A stretch of 64,000 nucleotides of DNA, from assembly GCF_012726345.1 (NCBI RefSeq), contig NZ_PTXN01000009.1, positions 186,001 through 250,000 of the forward strand. The letters run 5' to 3'. A model generated the notes under the pieces. The model was not told the origin of the DNA. It searched no databases and saw only the letters and a list, made by a program, of their open reading frames with translations. A program made the translations under genes and the position numbers. Positions within the stretch are counted from its first letter, which is position 1; the number at the start of each line of letters is the position of its first letter. This stretch comes from Marinomonas sp. UCMA 3892. Lineage in GTDB: Bacteria > Pseudomonadota > Gammaproteobacteria > Pseudomonadales > Marinomonadaceae. This document shows positions 8,246 through 19,785 of the stretch, one piece after another.

Positions 8246-8286
8246 ATGTGTAAAATTTATCGTATCACACACCAAGGTCATTTTTG

Positions 8287-8679
8287 ATGCAATACACTCT
8301 GCTCATCACTGGTTCCCCATATCAAAGCAAGGCTTGCCACACAGCGCTTCGCTTTATCCGTGCAGCTTTAAATAAATATCCTGACAGTATAAAAGGTGTA
8401 TTTTTTTATGAAGACGCCGTGCTTATTGGCAACCAGACAGCACAACCACCACGGGATGAAGTCAATCTCACCAAAGCTTGGCAAGACATAGCAGAACAAC
8501 ACAAAATCCCATTGTATTTATGCATTGCCGCTGCAGTAAGACGCGGCATCATTAACGAAAGTGAAAGTCGTCGCTATGAGTTAGAACAACACACTCTTGC
8601 TGAATACTTTCAGCTGGAAGGTTTGGGGACTCTCGTTGATTTAATGAATACTACAAACAAAATCATTCAGTTTAGGTAA
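8287..8679 (+). CDS. tusD: Sulfurtransferase complex subunit TusD
   Basis: A 130-residue DsrE-fold subunit of the TusBCD heterohexamer. It accepts persulfide sulfur from TusA and passes it to TusE for 2-thiolation of U34 in tRNA-Lys, -Glu and -Gln. The active-site cysteine is C79 (LYLCIAAAVRRG). I chose ATG 8287 because the family begins with a hydrophobic strand (MQYTLLITGSPY); an adjacent TTG lies 3 nt upstream. It is the first gene of tusD-tusC-tusB-tusE, with only 4 nt to tusC. Confidence 0.95.
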   Translation: MQYTLLITGSPYQSKACHTALRFIRAALNKYPDSIKGVFFYEDAVLIGNQTAQPPRDEVNLTKAWQDIAEQHKIPLYLCIAAAVRRGIINESESRRYELEQHTLAEYFQLEGLGTLVDLMNTTNKIIQFR

Positions 8680-8683
8680 TCCC

Positions 8684-9031
8684 ATGAAACACACTCTTAT
8701 TCACCTAAACTCTAGCCCTTACTCAAGCCTAGCTTGTAAAGAAGGCTTGGACTTTGCCTTAGTTCTTGCGACCTTTGAACAGCCCGTTGATCTATGCCTA
8801 TCTGGTGCTGCTCTAGCGATTTTAACTGATAATCAAAATCCAACCGCAGAGCAAGGTAAAAACCTTCATAAGCTGTTAGATGGGCTAGAATTTTATGATA
8901 TTGAAAACATCTTCATAGAGAAGCACCATTCTTGGCTTAGCAACCAGCCAACTTGGCAAGGTATTCAGCTTCTTAATGAAGCCGAATGGCAAACCATGTT
9001 TTCACAATACCAACAAGTTTTTCGGTTTTAA
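8684..9031 (+). CDS. tusC: Sulfurtransferase complex subunit TusC
   Basis: A 115-residue DsrF-like subunit of TusBCD. It begins with the family strand HTLIHLNSSPYSSLACKEGLDFAL and contains GLEFYDIENIFIEKHS-type sequence in the C-terminal half. TusC supports the complex rather than carrying the essential transfer cysteine (family knowledge). It is packed between tusD (4 nt) and tusB (2 nt). Confidence 0.93.
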   Translation: MKHTLIHLNSSPYSSLACKEGLDFALVLATFEQPVDLCLSGAALAILTDNQNPTAEQGKNLHKLLDGLEFYDIENIFIEKHHSWLSNQPTWQGIQLLNEAEWQTMFSQYQQVFRF

Positions 9032-9033
9032 TT

Positions 9034-9321
9034 ATGCGACTTCACCAAATAAACCAACTGGACTACCCTGCCACGCTAGAAGCTACATGGCAAAACAGCC
9101 TTCAAGCTGGCGACCAAATATTGCTGATTGAAGAAGGCTTTTTAAGACTGATTCAGCATACCGACACAATGCAATCTCTGGCCAAAGAAAAGCAAGCTAA
9201 GCTCTATTATTTGCAAAGCGATGCCATAGCTTATGGCCTATCACCACAATTAGGCACGGCTCTATCTGAAGAAGAATGGGTCGATTTAACCTTTGCTGCC
9301 GAAGCAAATATTAGTTGGTAA
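9034..9321 (+). CDS. tusB: Sulfurtransferase complex subunit TusB
   Basis: A 95-residue DsrH-like subunit starting MRLHQINQLDYPATLEATWQ, the usual TusB opening (M-L-H-x-I). I set the start at ATG 9034, just after the tusC stop, rather than a longer in-frame start inside tusC. Its middle region (GDQILLIEEGFLRLI) matches the family. It ends 5 nt before tusE. Confidence 0.92.
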   Translation: MRLHQINQLDYPATLEATWQNSLQAGDQILLIEEGFLRLIQHTDTMQSLAKEKQAKLYYLQSDAIAYGLSPQLGTALSEEEWVDLTFAAEANISW

Positions 9322-9326
9322 TCAAC

Positions 9327-9647
9327 ATGACAGACAACACAGTAGTTCTAGATGAAGAAGGTTACTTGCTCAATCTACAAGATTGGACACCAGAGCTTGC
9401 CAATCAATTGGCGCAAGATGTTGAAGTTGAGCTAACCGATGCGCACTGGGAAATTATTTATTTGTTGCGCGACTTCTACACTGAATTTGAAGTCTCTCCC
9501 GCCATGCGGCCATTGGTAAAAGCGGTATCAAAAAAACTCGGCGCAGAAAAAGGACGAAGCATTTATTTAATGACACTATTTCCCGGCAGCCCGCCTAAGT
9601 TAGCAGCAAAGATTGCTGGCCTTCCCAAACCAGCAAATTGCTTGTAG
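9327..9647 (+). CDS. tusE: Sulfur carrier TusE (DsrC family)
   Basis: A 106-residue DsrC/TusE protein that takes sulfur from TusD and presents it to the MnmA-tRNA complex. It carries the family core LTDAHWEIIYLLRDFY and AEKGRSIYLMTLFPGSPPK, and a penultimate active cysteine (ANCL, C105). I chose ATG 9327 rather than an upstream in-frame start inside tusB. Its partner MnmA is encoded at 24726-25853. Confidence 0.94.
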   Translation: MTDNTVVLDEEGYLLNLQDWTPELANQLAQDVEVELTDAHWEIIYLLRDFYTEFEVSPAMRPLVKAVSKKLGAEKGRSIYLMTLFPGSPPKLAAKIAGLPKPANCL

Positions 9648-9673
9648 ATCAGACAAAAAACCATGTATGTCTG

Positions 9674-9821
9674 CCTTTAGGCCGTTAAAATCCCGATCAC
9701 ACCAAACAAAATCACCTGCAGGTCGGCCTTCAGGCTGTCAAAAGCCGGATCACACTAAACCAAATCACCTGCAGGTCGGCCTTCAGACCGTCAAAAGCCG
9801 GAGCACACCAAACCAAAACCC
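9674..9821. repeat. 53-bp tandem repeat, about 2.8 copies
   Basis: Copies start at 9674, 9727 and 9780 (the last is about 42 bp). The junction between units is CCTGCAGGTCGG then CCTTCAGGC, so each full unit holds the 8-bp palindrome CCTGCAGG. Copies differ at scattered positions. Because 53 is not a multiple of three, the array cannot encode a repeating peptide. It fills the gap between convergent tusE and cobA. Confidence 0.9.
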
Positions 9822-9875
9822 TTGACGCGCTAAAGCACGGCCCACAAAAGCCTATAAAAATGCATCAATCCAATA

Positions 9876-10619
9876 TCAATATTTACCATACCACTCTAAT
9901 TTCTTCTGCAAGTTCACAACCTCACCAATTATCAATAACGCTGGCGATTTCGCTTCATTCACCACGGACACCTCATAGACGTCTTGGATGGTGGACGTAA
10001 AAACACGTTGTTCACTGGTAGTGCCTTTTTCCACAATGGCGACTGGCATAGATGGACTCATACCAAAGCGAATCAACGACTGAGTTATGTCTTTAAGACC
10101 TGTTAAGCCCATATAAATGACCAAGGTTTGCGCTGGATGCACCAACTCTTCCCAAGGCAATTCTGTTGTTCCGTCTTTCAAATGACCTGTTAGGAATCGA
10201 ACCGACTGAGCATAATCCCGATGCGTCAACGGAATCCCTGCATATGCTGCACAACCCGCTGCTGCAGTTACACCTGGAACCACCTCAAAAGGGACCCCCT
10301 CTTCAATCAGCTCTTCAAGTTCTTCACCACCGCGCCCAAATATAAAAGGATCGCCACCTTTTAAACGCACTACCATGTGGCCTTCTTTAGCCTTGGCAGC
10401 AAGCAGGCTGTTAATCTCTTCTTGCGGAAGACTATGCAAAGACTTGGCTTTACCCACGTACATTTTTTCTGCTGACTCAGGAATTAACTCAATAATCTCT
10501 TTGCCAACCAAACGATCGTACAAAACCACATCGGCCATTTTCAATAAACGATATGCTTTTAACGTCAATAACTCAGGGTCACCTGGACCCGCACCAATCA
10601 AATAGACCTTGCCCGTCAT
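9876..10619 (-). CDS. cobA: Uroporphyrinogen-III C-methyltransferase
   Basis: A 247-residue SUMT-type enzyme that uses two SAM to make precorrin-2, the branch point to siroheme and cobalamin. Signatures are [18 protein letters not shown] (SAM-binding loop), [18 protein letters not shown] and [23 protein letters not shown]. It lacks the N-terminal CysG dehydrogenase/ferrochelatase half, so it is a stand-alone methyltransferase. It follows serS on the minus strand, but a terminator at 10643-10670 lies between them. Confidence 0.94.
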   Translation of the reverse strand: MTGKVYLIGAGPGDPELLTLKAYRLLKMADVVLYDRLVGKEIIELIPESAEKMYVGKAKSLHSLPQEEINSLLAAKAKEGHMVVRLKGGDPFIFGRGGEELEELIEEGVPFEVVPGVTAAAGCAAYAGIPLTHRDYAQSVRFLTGHLKDGTTELPWEELVHPAQTLVIYMGLTGLKDITQSLIRFGMSPSMPVAIVEKGTTSEQRVFTSTIQDVYEVSVVNEAKSPALLIIGEVVNLQKKLEWYGKY

Positions 10620-10642
10620 AACTTTCCACTATCCACTCATAC

Positions 10643-10670
10643 AAAAAAAGCCTCCGTTGAGGCTTTTTTA
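10643..10670 (-). terminator. Intrinsic terminator after serS
   Basis: The stem AAAAAGCCTC/GAGGCTTTTT (10645-10654 with 10659-10668) has a CGTT loop. It is symmetrical in A/T tails and lies 15 nt past the serS stop and upstream of cobA. Confidence 0.85.
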
Positions 10671-10684
10671 TTAGAAAATTCAGC

Positions 10685-12007
<1,323 letters not shown>

Positions 12008-12052
12008 TCAGTGTGTATAAATAAATTAGGTGTCTTCAAACAATAACAGGGA

Positions 12053-12424
12053 TCAAAAAAAACGAGTAACAGCCATACCAGCCGCTAAACCAGCTATTCC
12101 CAAAACACAACTCAATAATAAATAGCTTACCGCACTTAGCCAAGCCTGCATGTTAATAAGAGAGACAATTTCTAAAGAAAAAGTCGAAAAAGTGGTAAAT
12201 GCCCCTAAAAAGCCCACCATTATTAAAGGTCGGTATGGTTCAAGAGACGGCATACGCTCGCTTATCACTACAAACGCCACGCCCATCAACACACAGCCTA
12301 GAACATTAATCGCCATAGTCGCAAAGGGAAAATGGTGATTCCAGTAGGTATTAATCCATTTTGTCATACCATAACGACTTAATGCGCCAAAAGCGCCACC
12401 CACCGCAATCATAAAATACATCAT
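12053..12424 (-). CDS. crcB: Fluoride ion channel CrcB/Fluc
   Basis: A 123-residue inner-membrane protein with four hydrophobic helices. It exports fluoride as a dual-topology dimer. Family markers are [11 protein letters not shown] near the N-terminus, the [11 protein letters not shown] segment and [15 protein letters not shown]. It overlaps rarA by 4 nt (ATGA), implying translational coupling. No fluoride riboswitch can precede it here because it is embedded in the lolA-rarA-crcB operon. Confidence 0.92.
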   Translation of the reverse strand: MMYFMIAVGGAFGALSRYGMTKWINTYWNHHFPFATMAINVLGCVLMGVAFVVISERMPSLEPYRPLIMVGFLGAFTTFSTFSLEIVSLINMQAWLSAVSYLLLSCVLGIAGLAAGMAVTRFF

Positions 12425-13788
12425 TCTTTATACCCTTGAGACAAGTCATAACGCTGCAATGGACTTTGATCGTCTAAATCAGACAACCAAGCCAGTTTGT
12501 CATTGATTTTTTTCTCTAAACCGCGATCGGTAGGTTGATAATAGCGCATGTTAGCCAGCTCTTCAGGCATATAGTTTTCCCCTGCGGCGTAAGCATGTTG
12601 CTCATTATGAGCGTAGCGATATTCATCTCCGTGCCCCATACTTTTCGCCAAAGAGGTTGGTGCATTACGCAAATGTACAGGCACTTCATAACTAGGTTGC
12701 GCCGCAACATCAGACATTGCCTGATTAAAGGCTTTATAAACTGCGTTGCTCTTGGGTGCGCACGCCATGTATACAGCAGCTTGCGCAATAGCACGATTTC
12801 CTTCACCCGGACCAACTCGCTCAAAGACATCCCAAGCGTTTAAGCCAATTTGCAAAGCTCTAGGATCTGCATTGCCAATATCTTCTGATGCTATTGCCAG
12901 TAAACGACGCGCTATGTATAAAGGATCGCAACCGCCATCCAGCATACGTGCCATCCAATATAAGGCGCCATCAGGCGAGGAGCCACGAACGGATTTATGA
13001 AACGCCGAAATTTGGTCGTAAAACACATCTCCCTTACGATCAAAACGACGAACACTGCCGCCCAATACATCTTCTAACTGCTCTTGAGTCACCTTACTTC
13101 CCGGCTCTACAAGATCAGATAATATCTCTAAAAAGTTGAGGCCTCGACGAATATCACCATCAGCGGCTTGCGCAAGAATAGATAAGAAATAATCGTCTAT
13201 TTGAAATGCATTGCCCTGTGAATCCGCAGCAATTCCCTTGTCGTGATCCTGTAAAGCTCGAACCAACACCTGTTTAACATCTTCAACACTTGGTGTTTTC
13301 AAACGATAAACACGCGCTCTTGATAACAATGCAGAATTAAGTTCAAAGGCAGGATTTTCTGTGGTGGCTCCAATAAATAAGAAGGTACCATCTTCAATAA
13401 ATGGCAGAAAGGCATCCTGCTGTGACTTATTAAAACGGTGCACTTCATCGACAAATAACACCGTTTGTGTGCCGTTCATCGCACGTAACTGCTTCGCTTG
13501 ATCTACCGCAGCACGAATTTCTTTCACACCAGACATGACGGCAGATATTTCAATAAACTGTGCATCCAAGGCATGAGACAGAAGCTGAGCAAAAGTAGTC
13601 TTACCTACGCCCGGAGGCCCCCACAGAATAAAAGAATGGCAATGACCTGTCTCCACCATTCTTCGCAATGGCTTTCCCGGACCAACTAAGTGCGACTGCC
13701 CGATGTAATCATCTAGACTAGCTGGCCGCATTCTGGCTGCTAGCGGCTGATACCCGCCTGTTGGAATGTCCGAAAAAAGATCCTTCAT
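12421..13788 (-). CDS. rarA: Replication-associated recombination protein A (AAA+ ATPase)
   Basis: A 455-residue RarA/MgsA of the clamp-loader-like AAA+ group that acts at stalled replication forks. The N-terminus ([20 protein letters not shown]) and Walker A ([11 protein letters not shown], about 56-66) are clear, as are Walker B ([11 protein letters not shown]), sensor 1 ([12 protein letters not shown]) and the C-terminal tetramerisation half ([23 protein letters not shown]). It starts one base into the lolA stop (TAATG) and overlaps crcB by 4 nt, forming a tight three-gene operon. Confidence 0.95.
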   Translation of the reverse strand: MKDLFSDIPTGGYQPLAARMRPASLDDYIGQSHLVGPGKPLRRMVETGHCHSFILWGPPGVGKTTFAQLLSHALDAQFIEISAVMSGVKEIRAAVDQAKQLRAMNGTQTVLFVDEVHRFNKSQQDAFLPFIEDGTFLFIGATTENPAFELNSALLSRARVYRLKTPSVEDVKQVLVRALQDHDKGIAADSQGNAFQIDDYFLSILAQAADGDIRRGLNFLEILSDLVEPGSKVTQEQLEDVLGGSVRRFDRKGDVFYDQISAFHKSVRGSSPDGALYWMARMLDGGCDPLYIARRLLAIASEDIGNADPRALQIGLNAWDVFERVGPGEGNRAIAQAAVYMACAPKSNAVYKAFNQAMSDVAAQPSYEVPVHLRNAPTSLAKSMGHGDEYRYAHNEQHAYAAGENYMPEELANMRYYQPTDRGLEKKINDKLAWLSDLDDQSPLQRYDLSQGYKE

Positions 13789-14435
13789 TACTGACCTTCT
13801 ACAATCACATCCACGTTTGCAGGCAAGTCTAAGACAAAGTTTTCTTTCGCCACACCTTCATGCGTCTCAACATTTTTAAATTCAATCACCGTTGTTTGTC
13901 CTAGCGCATCTAAAATACTCATCGCGCTAATCACTTTATTGCGAAAAGACAGTGTCAGTGTTTGAAATAAATCCTGGTCTTCTTTCGGCGCTAAACGAAA
14001 CTTTTCATCGCCAAGCTTCGTCACATTGTAGTGTGGAAGCACTTCTGCTGCTGGCTGACCTAATAGCGCAGCCGGAGAATTCCCTACCGCACCAGACAAA
14101 GGCTTCTTCGTCGCTTGCTCTAAATCCACATCCCAAACGGTAATATATTTACCATCAGAAATAATACGCTGGGCAAAAGGCGTCACGCTATCCCAAACAA
14201 ATTGATTAGGCTTTGCCAGAAGAAAAACACCTTCACTTACTTGCAGTTGCTTGCCCTTTTCATCATACGTGACCTGTCGAAACTCACCTTCAATATTACG
14301 ATTCAATTCTAACAAACTTTCTATCGAGCTGGTTGCATCGGCTGCTTGCACCATCGCTGTCTGAAAAACCGTTACGATAGTAAACATAGCCATAGTGACT
14401 AATTTATTTAACAAGTTGTATCTCCATAAAAACAT
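13788..14435 (-). CDS. lolA: Outer-membrane lipoprotein carrier protein
   Basis: A periplasmic chaperone that ferries lipoproteins from LolCDE to LolB. An N-terminal signal peptide ends in the type I site VQA|AD, about 31 residues in. The mature part has the LolA pattern [37 protein letters not shown] 14435 gives 215 residues; an in-frame TTG at 14414 has GGAG 8 nt upstream and would give a more typical signal peptide. It follows ftsK, with a terminator-like hairpin in the gap, and is coupled to rarA. Confidence 0.92.
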   Translation of the reverse strand: MFLWRYNLLNKLVTMAMFTIVTVFQTAMVQAADATSSIESLLELNRNIEGEFRQVTYDEKGKQLQVSEGVFLLAKPNQFVWDSVTPFAQRIISDGKYITVWDVDLEQATKKPLSGAVGNSPAALLGQPAAEVLPHYNVTKLGDEKFRLAPKEDQDLFQTLTLSFRNKVISAMSILDALGQTTVIEFKNVETHEGVAKENFVLDLPANVDVIVEGQ

Positions 14436-14468
14436 TAAAAATAAGAGTTCCGAAAAACAAGAACTCTT
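14436..14468 (-). terminator. Terminator or attenuator between ftsK and lolA
   Basis: AAGAGTTC (14443-14450) pairs with GAACTCTT (14461-14468). On the minus strand the hairpin is followed by ATTTTTA running into the lolA start. It may limit readthrough from ftsK. Confidence 0.55.
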
Positions 14469-14481
14469 GAACCATCATTCT

Positions 14482-17247
14482 TTATTCTGGAATCAAAATA
14501 TCACGCTGTCCGTTGGTTCCCATTGGGCCAACTAGACCTGCAGCCTCCATTGATTCAACCAAGTTAGCCGCTCTGTTGTAACCTATTTTTAATCGGCGCT
14601 GAATAGAGGATATCGAAGCTTTACGCGTTTCAATGACAATTTTCACAGCATCATCATAAAGTGCATCTTTATCTTCTCCACCACCGTCAGTCATTAGGTC
14701 TTCGGGGTTCACTACTACATCCTGAATATAGTCTGGCTCGCCTCGTTGCTTCCACTCTTCAACCACTGCATGTACTTCTTCATCAGATACAAAGGCACCA
14801 TGCACACGAATTGGAGTTGGCAAACCAGCAGGTAAATACAACATATCCCCCATACCCAACAGCTGATCTGCACCGCCTTGATCAAGAATCGTTCGTGAGT
14901 CAATTTTCGAAGAAACCTGAAATGCCATACGAGTTGGAATGTTCGCTTTTATTAAGCCGGTAATAACGTCTACAGACGGACGCTGTGTCGCGAGAATTAA
15001 GTGAATACCCGCAGCACGCGCTTTTTGTGCAATACGAGCGATTAGCTCTTCCACTTTTTTACCGACAATCATCATCATATCGGCAAATTCGTCGACTATG
15101 ATTACAATGTAAGGCAAAGGCTCTAAATGTGGCACAGTGCGAGCAACACCATCTTCCGAGAACATAGCCATTTCAGGTTGCCATAATGGATCTTGAATTG
15201 GCTTACCTGCTTCAATAGCATCTCGCACTTTTTTGTTATAACCCGCGATATTTCGCACACCTAATTTTGACATTAGTTTATAGCGACGCTCCATTTCATC
15301 TACCGACCAACGCAAACCATTGGCAGCGTCTTTCATATCCGTAATAACAGGTGTCAATAGATGTGGAATACCTTCATAGATCGATAACTCAAGCATTTTT
15401 GGGTCAACCATGATCATACGCACTTCATCTGGCGTCGATTTTAGCAACATACTTAAAATCATGGCGTTAACACCAACCGACTTACCTGAACCTGTTGTAC
15501 CTGCAACAAGCACATGAGGCATTTTTGCTAAATCGACAACAACAGGCTCACCAGAAATATCATGACCGAGTGACAAAGTAAGCGGCGAAGAAGATCTATC
15601 ATAGGCTTCACAGTTTATAACTTCAGAAAAATACACGGTATCGCGAACTTGATTCGGAATCTCGATCCCGATGGTCGATTTACCAGCAATTACCTCTACG
15701 ACTCGCACACTCATCACACTTAAAGAACGCGCAAGATCTTTTGCTAAGTTGGTAATACGAGATACTTTTACTCCTGGTGCCGGCTGAATTTCAAAACGAG
15801 TAATAACAGGACCAGGATTAACCTCAACCACGTCAGCTTTTACCCCAAAGTCTTGCAAACGCTGCTCTAGCAATTCAGATAATGCCAATAATTCATCTTC
15901 TGAATAGCCTCCTTGCTTTGGCTTTGGCTTGGTAAGAACGGAACGATCAGGCAAAGAGTAAGCTTCAACTTTTTTATTACCTTCGACCTCATCGGCATAA
16001 GGACCGCTAAGAGAATCTAGCTGTTTAGCTTCAGACAGCGTACGAAATGCCGGTTTATGTGCCGGAGGAATCATCGAAGGCTGTTTGTCATCATTAAACA
16101 GCATGGCATCAGCTTGCTCTTTAGAAATACTTGAAGGAACAACTTCTTGCTTATCCTCATCCTCCCATTCAAAAGGCTTCGCTGCTGCTGTTTGTTTAGG
16201 TTGAGCAATCTTGTCTTTCGCTACGTCATCACGTTTTGTTGACCAAGATTCTTCGATATAAAGAGTATCGCCAAAATTAACGTCTTTATCATCAAAGGAT
16301 AGGCCGTCAACAGACAAGTCATCTAAACCTCCAAACGCAGGTTCTTCATGAGTGATTGGCAAATCCGCAGGGGATTCATCTGCTTTAGCCGATTTAAATT
16401 TTGAAAACAGAGAAGGCAAACGAAACCTCGATTTCTTACCTTCCTCTAGATGAGACTCCTCACCTAATGAATCTTCAAACAAAACGTTAGGATTTGACTT
16501 GTCTTTTGAATGATCTTTGATAGCAGGCTCAATAGAAGCTTTTCTTCTCTTTCTAACAATCGCAGGCTCCTCTACTTCATCTGCTATATCAACACTATCA
16601 GCAGCACTGGCTTTTTTACTGGCTTTTGCTTCACGGCTATCAGCCCATTTTTGGCGAATATACATGACGAAGGTGTAAGCCCTTTCCCCCAAACTGTCCA
16701 TCACCCCTAACCAATGAACTTGAGACAATAAAGTAAAAGACAAAATCACCAAAGCCAAACTAACTAAAGTTGCGCCATCATAACCAATAAAGCCATACAG
16801 CAAGACCCCAAGACCACGTCCCAATATCCCACCAGTACCATATTGCAGAGAAGGCTCACCCACCGTATGCAAAAAACACAGCACAGAGCCAAATGATAAA
16901 TATAAGATGCTACCGACAGTGCAAAGCAAAGCGTTATTGAGTGGTAACAGAGAGTGAGGATTACGCCATATAATTATAGCAACCCAGAAAAACAAAGGAG
17001 GCAAAGAATAAAACAAAGAACCAAAAAAGCCAGATGCTAAATCCGCAAGAATGGCACCGATTGGCCCCATAGAATTTTGAGTCGCAGCGCCGCTACCTGA
17101 ATAAAACCAACCAGCATCATCTGGACTGTAGGTATAGGTCGCCAAACCAAAGAAGAATAAAAATAACAAAGCCGCAATAAATGCCGCTTGCTTGGCAAAC
17201 ATATCCCAAATTGGTGATCGTACCGACTCACTCATTTTTTCTGACAA
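14482..17247 (-). CDS. ftsK: DNA translocase FtsK
   Basis: A 921-residue septal DNA pump that coordinates chromosome segregation and XerCD resolution with division. The N-terminal about 190 residues hold four to five transmembrane helices. Residues about 190-430 are a charged, low-complexity linker. The motor (about 440-840) has Walker [13 protein letters not shown] near residue 585, Walker [13 protein letters not shown] and [19 protein letters not shown]. The last about 65 residues are the gamma winged helix that reads KOPS. The start is uncertain: TTG 17247 has AGGAAGG 6 nt upstream, and ATG 17235 is 12 nt downstream. In pseudomonads trxB separates ftsK from aat; here a porin takes that place. 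Confidence 0.95.
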   Translation of the reverse strand: MSEKMSESVRSPIWDMFAKQAAFIAALLFLFFFGLATYTYSPDDAGWFYSGSGAATQNSMGPIGAILADLASGFFGSLFYSLPPLFFWVAIIIWRNPHSLLPLNNALLCTVGSILYLSFGSVLCFLHTVGEPSLQYGTGGILGRGLGVLLYGFIGYDGATLVSLALVILSFTLLSQVHWLGVMDSLGERAYTFVMYIRQKWADSREAKASKKASAADSVDIADEVEEPAIVRKRRKASIEPAIKDHSKDKSNPNVLFEDSLGEESHLEEGKKSRFRLPSLFSKFKSAKADESPADLPITHEEPAFGGLDDLSVDGLSFDDKDVNFGDTLYIEESWSTKRDDVAKDKIAQPKQTAAAKPFEWEDEDKQEVVPSSISKEQADAMLFNDDKQPSMIPPAHKPAFRTLSEAKQLDSLSGPYADEVEGNKKVEAYSLPDRSVLTKPKPKQGGYSEDELLALSELLEQRLQDFGVKADVVEVNPGPVITRFEIQPAPGVKVSRITNLAKDLARSLSVMSVRVVEVIAGKSTIGIEIPNQVRDTVYFSEVINCEAYDRSSSPLTLSLGHDISGEPVVVDLAKMPHVLVAGTTGSGKSVGVNAMILSMLLKSTPDEVRMIMVDPKMLELSIYEGIPHLLTPVITDMKDAANGLRWSVDEMERRYKLMSKLGVRNIAGYNKKVRDAIEAGKPIQDPLWQPEMAMFSEDGVARTVPHLEPLPYIVIIVDEFADMMMIVGKKVEELIARIAQKARAAGIHLILATQRPSVDVITGLIKANIPTRMAFQVSSKIDSRTILDQGGADQLLGMGDMLYLPAGLPTPIRVHGAFVSDEEVHAVVEEWKQRGEPDYIQDVVVNPEDLMTDGGGEDKDALYDDAVKIVIETRKASISSIQRRLKIGYNRAANLVESMEAAGLVGPMGTNGQRDILIPE

Positions 17248-17324
17248 AACGCGCCTTCCTATCTTATGCTAATCAAAACAAAACATGCCCCATACAGCTG
17301 AGTCATAAGTTCGCTAAGCTTACC

Positions 17325-17355
17325 ATAAAAAAAGCCAACCCAAAGGGCTGGCTTT
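17325..17355 (-). terminator. Intrinsic terminator after the porin gene
   Basis: AAAGCCA-x-CCC (17331-17341) pairs with GGG-x-TGGCTTT (17345-17355), with one mismatch. It is followed on the minus strand by a run of T. It lies between porin and ftsK. Confidence 0.75.
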
Positions 17356-17410
17356 CGCTTTTACCAGTAAAGATATTCTCTTTTCTAAAGAATACCTTAT
17401 ACAAAAAGTC

Positions 17411-18409
17411 TTAGAAGAAAACTTTTACACCAACAATGTTTTTACCGATATCACTATTTAGCTCAGCATCGCCATTGTAGTTTTTGTAGTAGTAAGTTAG
17501 ATCACCAACAGCATACTCTGCAATGAAGTAAGTCGCATCAACATGGTCAGCCTTACCAGCTTTACCTGAATTTTCTAGATCACGAGCATATTCATAAGTA
17601 AGAGTCAAAGCATCAGTCACGGCCAAAGCAATGTTAATCTGAGCTTGTTCAACATCAGTAGTTGCTGAAGAAGAATCTGTATCAACGTCATCAATAGTCT
17701 TACCAGCACCGTAGTTAGCAGAAATAGTAGCCATACCAACAGTCGTTTGAGCGCCGATGTTATAAGCATTAGTGTCGCCGATAGCACCAGCTGAAACACC
17801 AAGCTTAACTACACCAAAATCTTTAACATAAGACAGTGCTACACCGATTTCAGAATCAATTTTTTCTTGGGACGTAACAGCAGGAGTAACAACTACACCA
17901 CCAGCAGTAACAGCAGCTTTAGATACTCGAACATTACGTGAACCAGATGCCTCTACAGCAACAGTAAACTCTGGAGTTACTTTGTAACGGATACCTGTAT
18001 TATCAGTTTCTTTGTTAACAACGCGGTTATCACGAGTATCAACACCACCGAAGATCTCATCCATCCCCATGAAAGCGCCAGTAGCTACTGACCCATCAAA
18101 ACGGCCAAAAGAAACTGCACCTTGTTTTACGTACAGTTTTTCCATATTGATATCGGTACCTTCGTCTTCACCTGTAGTTTTAAACTCAAGCTCAGCATAA
18201 ACAATACCAGTATCAACATGAAGTTCTAACTCACCAAGATCAGTACCATCTGCTGTATCACCTTTAGTATCTGATGCACTACCATGGTATTGAACATACT
18301 CAACACCAGCTTCACCAGTGATGATAGCATCAGCAGCGAAGGTAGCAGTAGAAACAGCAGCCGCAACAGCAGTTACCGCAAACACAGAAGCAAGTTTAAT
18401 CGCTTTCAT
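17411..18409 (-). CDS. Outer-membrane porin (Gram-negative general porin type)
   Basis: A 332-residue protein with a classical signal peptide (MKAIKLASVFAVTAVAAAVSTATFA|AD). The mature part is rich in alternating beta strands, G, D and T, and ends in phenylalanine (KVFF), the outer-membrane assembly signal. Features such as YVKQGAVSFGRFDGSVATGAF, DNTGIRYKVTPEF and the final strand NIVGVKVFF fit 16-stranded diffusion porins. Substrate specificity cannot be read from sequence. GGGGAA precedes the ATG. A long AT-rich upstream region (18410-18955) and its own terminator suggest an independently and probably strongly regulated gene. Confidence 0.85.
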   Translation of the reverse strand: MKAIKLASVFAVTAVAAAVSTATFAADAIITGEAGVEYVQYHGSASDTKGDTADGTDLGELELHVDTGIVYAELEFKTTGEDEGTDINMEKLYVKQGAVSFGRFDGSVATGAFMGMDEIFGGVDTRDNRVVNKETDNTGIRYKVTPEFTVAVEASGSRNVRVSKAAVTAGGVVVTPAVTSQEKIDSEIGVALSYVKDFGVVKLGVSAGAIGDTNAYNIGAQTTVGMATISANYGAGKTIDDVDTDSSSATTDVEQAQINIALAVTDALTLTYEYARDLENSGKAGKADHVDATYFIAEYAVGDLTYYYKNYNGDAELNSDIGKNIVGVKVFF

Positions 18410-18955
18410 TCAAGATTCCCCTTTATATTATATTATATGGTCTTGTAGACCTATCGATCGATTTTCATCTAACCAAGAAACGTTGTTAAATCAACGATTC
18501 GTGTATCTTAAAACCTATCAGTTTCACTTTCATGACAGTTATCAAAAAAGCAAATATCTTGTAGTTCCGAATACCGTATTCGACTTATCTTTTCGAATTA
18601 CTGTTTAGGACTGCACCGATTAAAACCAAGTTTTCCATTACGGGTCAAGCACTCCTTGCACTTTTTTTCTTTTTTTTTTCATTTTGCACCCTTTTTTGGA
18701 CGAAAAACACCCAACAAGAGCCTTAAATAACATTTTTCTTAAGTTATTCATGCACATTAAAGACAATTAAGAATAACATTGTGTCAATAAGTAGCAAGAA
18801 CAATATCTTTTCTTGCTCAATCTTAATTATCGGTGCACAGCTTTTTTTCTTTAGTTTTTTTAATAAAAAACATACAAAGATAGTTTTTATGATTAAAAAA
18901 ACTATAATCAGTAAATAAAAATGATCCGTAAAAAAACTGGGAACACAATCACCTC
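18410..18955. other. Long AT-rich divergent regulatory region between porin and aat
   Basis: No gene is supported in these 546 bases. The region has homopolymer T/A tracts (for example around 18661-18680 and 18842-18870). It also has nested complementary segments: AATTAAGA (18765-18772) with TCTTAATT (18821-18828) enclosing AGCAAGA (18793-18799) with TCTTGCT (18811-18817). It presumably carries the porin and aat promoters with regulator sites; I could not assign the regulator. Confidence 0.45.
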
Positions 18956-19699
18956 ATGTCAGCTTCCACTAACAGTGAAAAGCACGAACTCATATTACTA
19001 TCAGAGTCACCGTACGACACACCAAACCCAAACAAAGCACTAGACGACCCCGAAGGGTTATCCGCTATTGGTGGAGACCTTTCTTCAACACGATTACTCC
19101 ATCTCTACAGCAAAGGTTTTTTTCCTTGGTTTAGTGATCCCGATCCTATTTTGTGGTGGCATCCTGAACAAAGATGCACACTCAATCCAGATCACTTCCA
19201 TATTTCAAAATCGCTAAAAAAAGCGATAAAAAAAGACCAATGGTTATTTTCTGTCAATCAAGAATTTGAGTCCGTAATCGGCTATTGCTCTGCCCTTCGA
19301 GCCGACAAGGAAGGAACTTGGATATCAACAGACATTAAAAATGCTTACACCAAATTACACAAATTAGGCTATGCACACTCCATTGAAATTTGGCAGAAAA
19401 ATAAACTCGTAGGTGGGTTTTACGGCATAGCAATGGGCAATATGTTTTTTGGTGAATCTATGTTTTCACTTATTCCAAATGCATCAAAAATAGCCCTAAA
19501 AAAATTCTGCGAACTAACCAAGGACTGCGGAATTGAGTTGATAGACTGCCAAGTAGAATCGGATCATTTACTATCTCTAGGCGCAAAAAAAATGCCCAGA
19601 GAGAATTTCTGTGATGCTTTAGAACAACTCATCCCAAACATAAAAAAGAACTCAGTTCTCATAAATATTGGTAAAAAACCTGAAAAACAACCGATTTAG
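18956..19699 (+). CDS. aat: Leucyl/phenylalanyl-tRNA--protein transferase
   Basis: A 247-residue enzyme that adds Leu or Phe to N-terminal Lys/Arg of proteins, creating N-degrons recognised by ClpS-ClpA, which are encoded just downstream. Conserved motifs are GFFPWFSDPDPILWWHPEQR, EGTWISTDIKNAYTKLHKLGYAHS and GGFYGIAMGNMFFGESMFS. The N-terminus is about 15 residues longer than many homologues. No strong ribosome-binding site precedes ATG 18956, so the start is less certain. In pseudomonads ate (bpt) usually lies between aat and infA; no such gene fits in the 228-nt gap here. Confidence 0.93.
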   Translation: MSASTNSEKHELILLSESPYDTPNPNKALDDPEGLSAIGGDLSSTRLLHLYSKGFFPWFSDPDPILWWHPEQRCTLNPDHFHISKSLKKAIKKDQWLFSVNQEFESVIGYCSALRADKEGTWISTDIKNAYTKLHKLGYAHSIEIWQKNKLVGGFYGIAMGNMFFGESMFSLIPNASKIALKKFCELTKDCGIELIDCQVESDHLLSLGAKKMPRENFCDALEQLIPNIKKNSVLINIGKKPEKQPI

Positions 19700-19785
19700 C
19701 TCAAAAATAGACGCCATGAAAACGCAACTAGGTTTGCCTTACGCCGCATTTTTAGGCAAAATACGCTCGATCAAAATTCAGACGT

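Noticed and set aside
9613-9825. Plus-strand open frame through the 53-bp repeats
   Set aside because: It starts inside tusE, and the repeat length is not a multiple of three, so no repeated peptide is encoded.
12053-12424. Fluoride riboswitch for crcB
   Set aside because: crcB starts inside the rarA stop codon, leaving no untranslated leader.
18612-18837. 9-bp inverted repeat TGCACCGAT/ATCGGTGCA about 200 bp apart
   Set aside because: An inverted 9-mer is expected by chance in a region of this size; the spacing has no obvious meaning.
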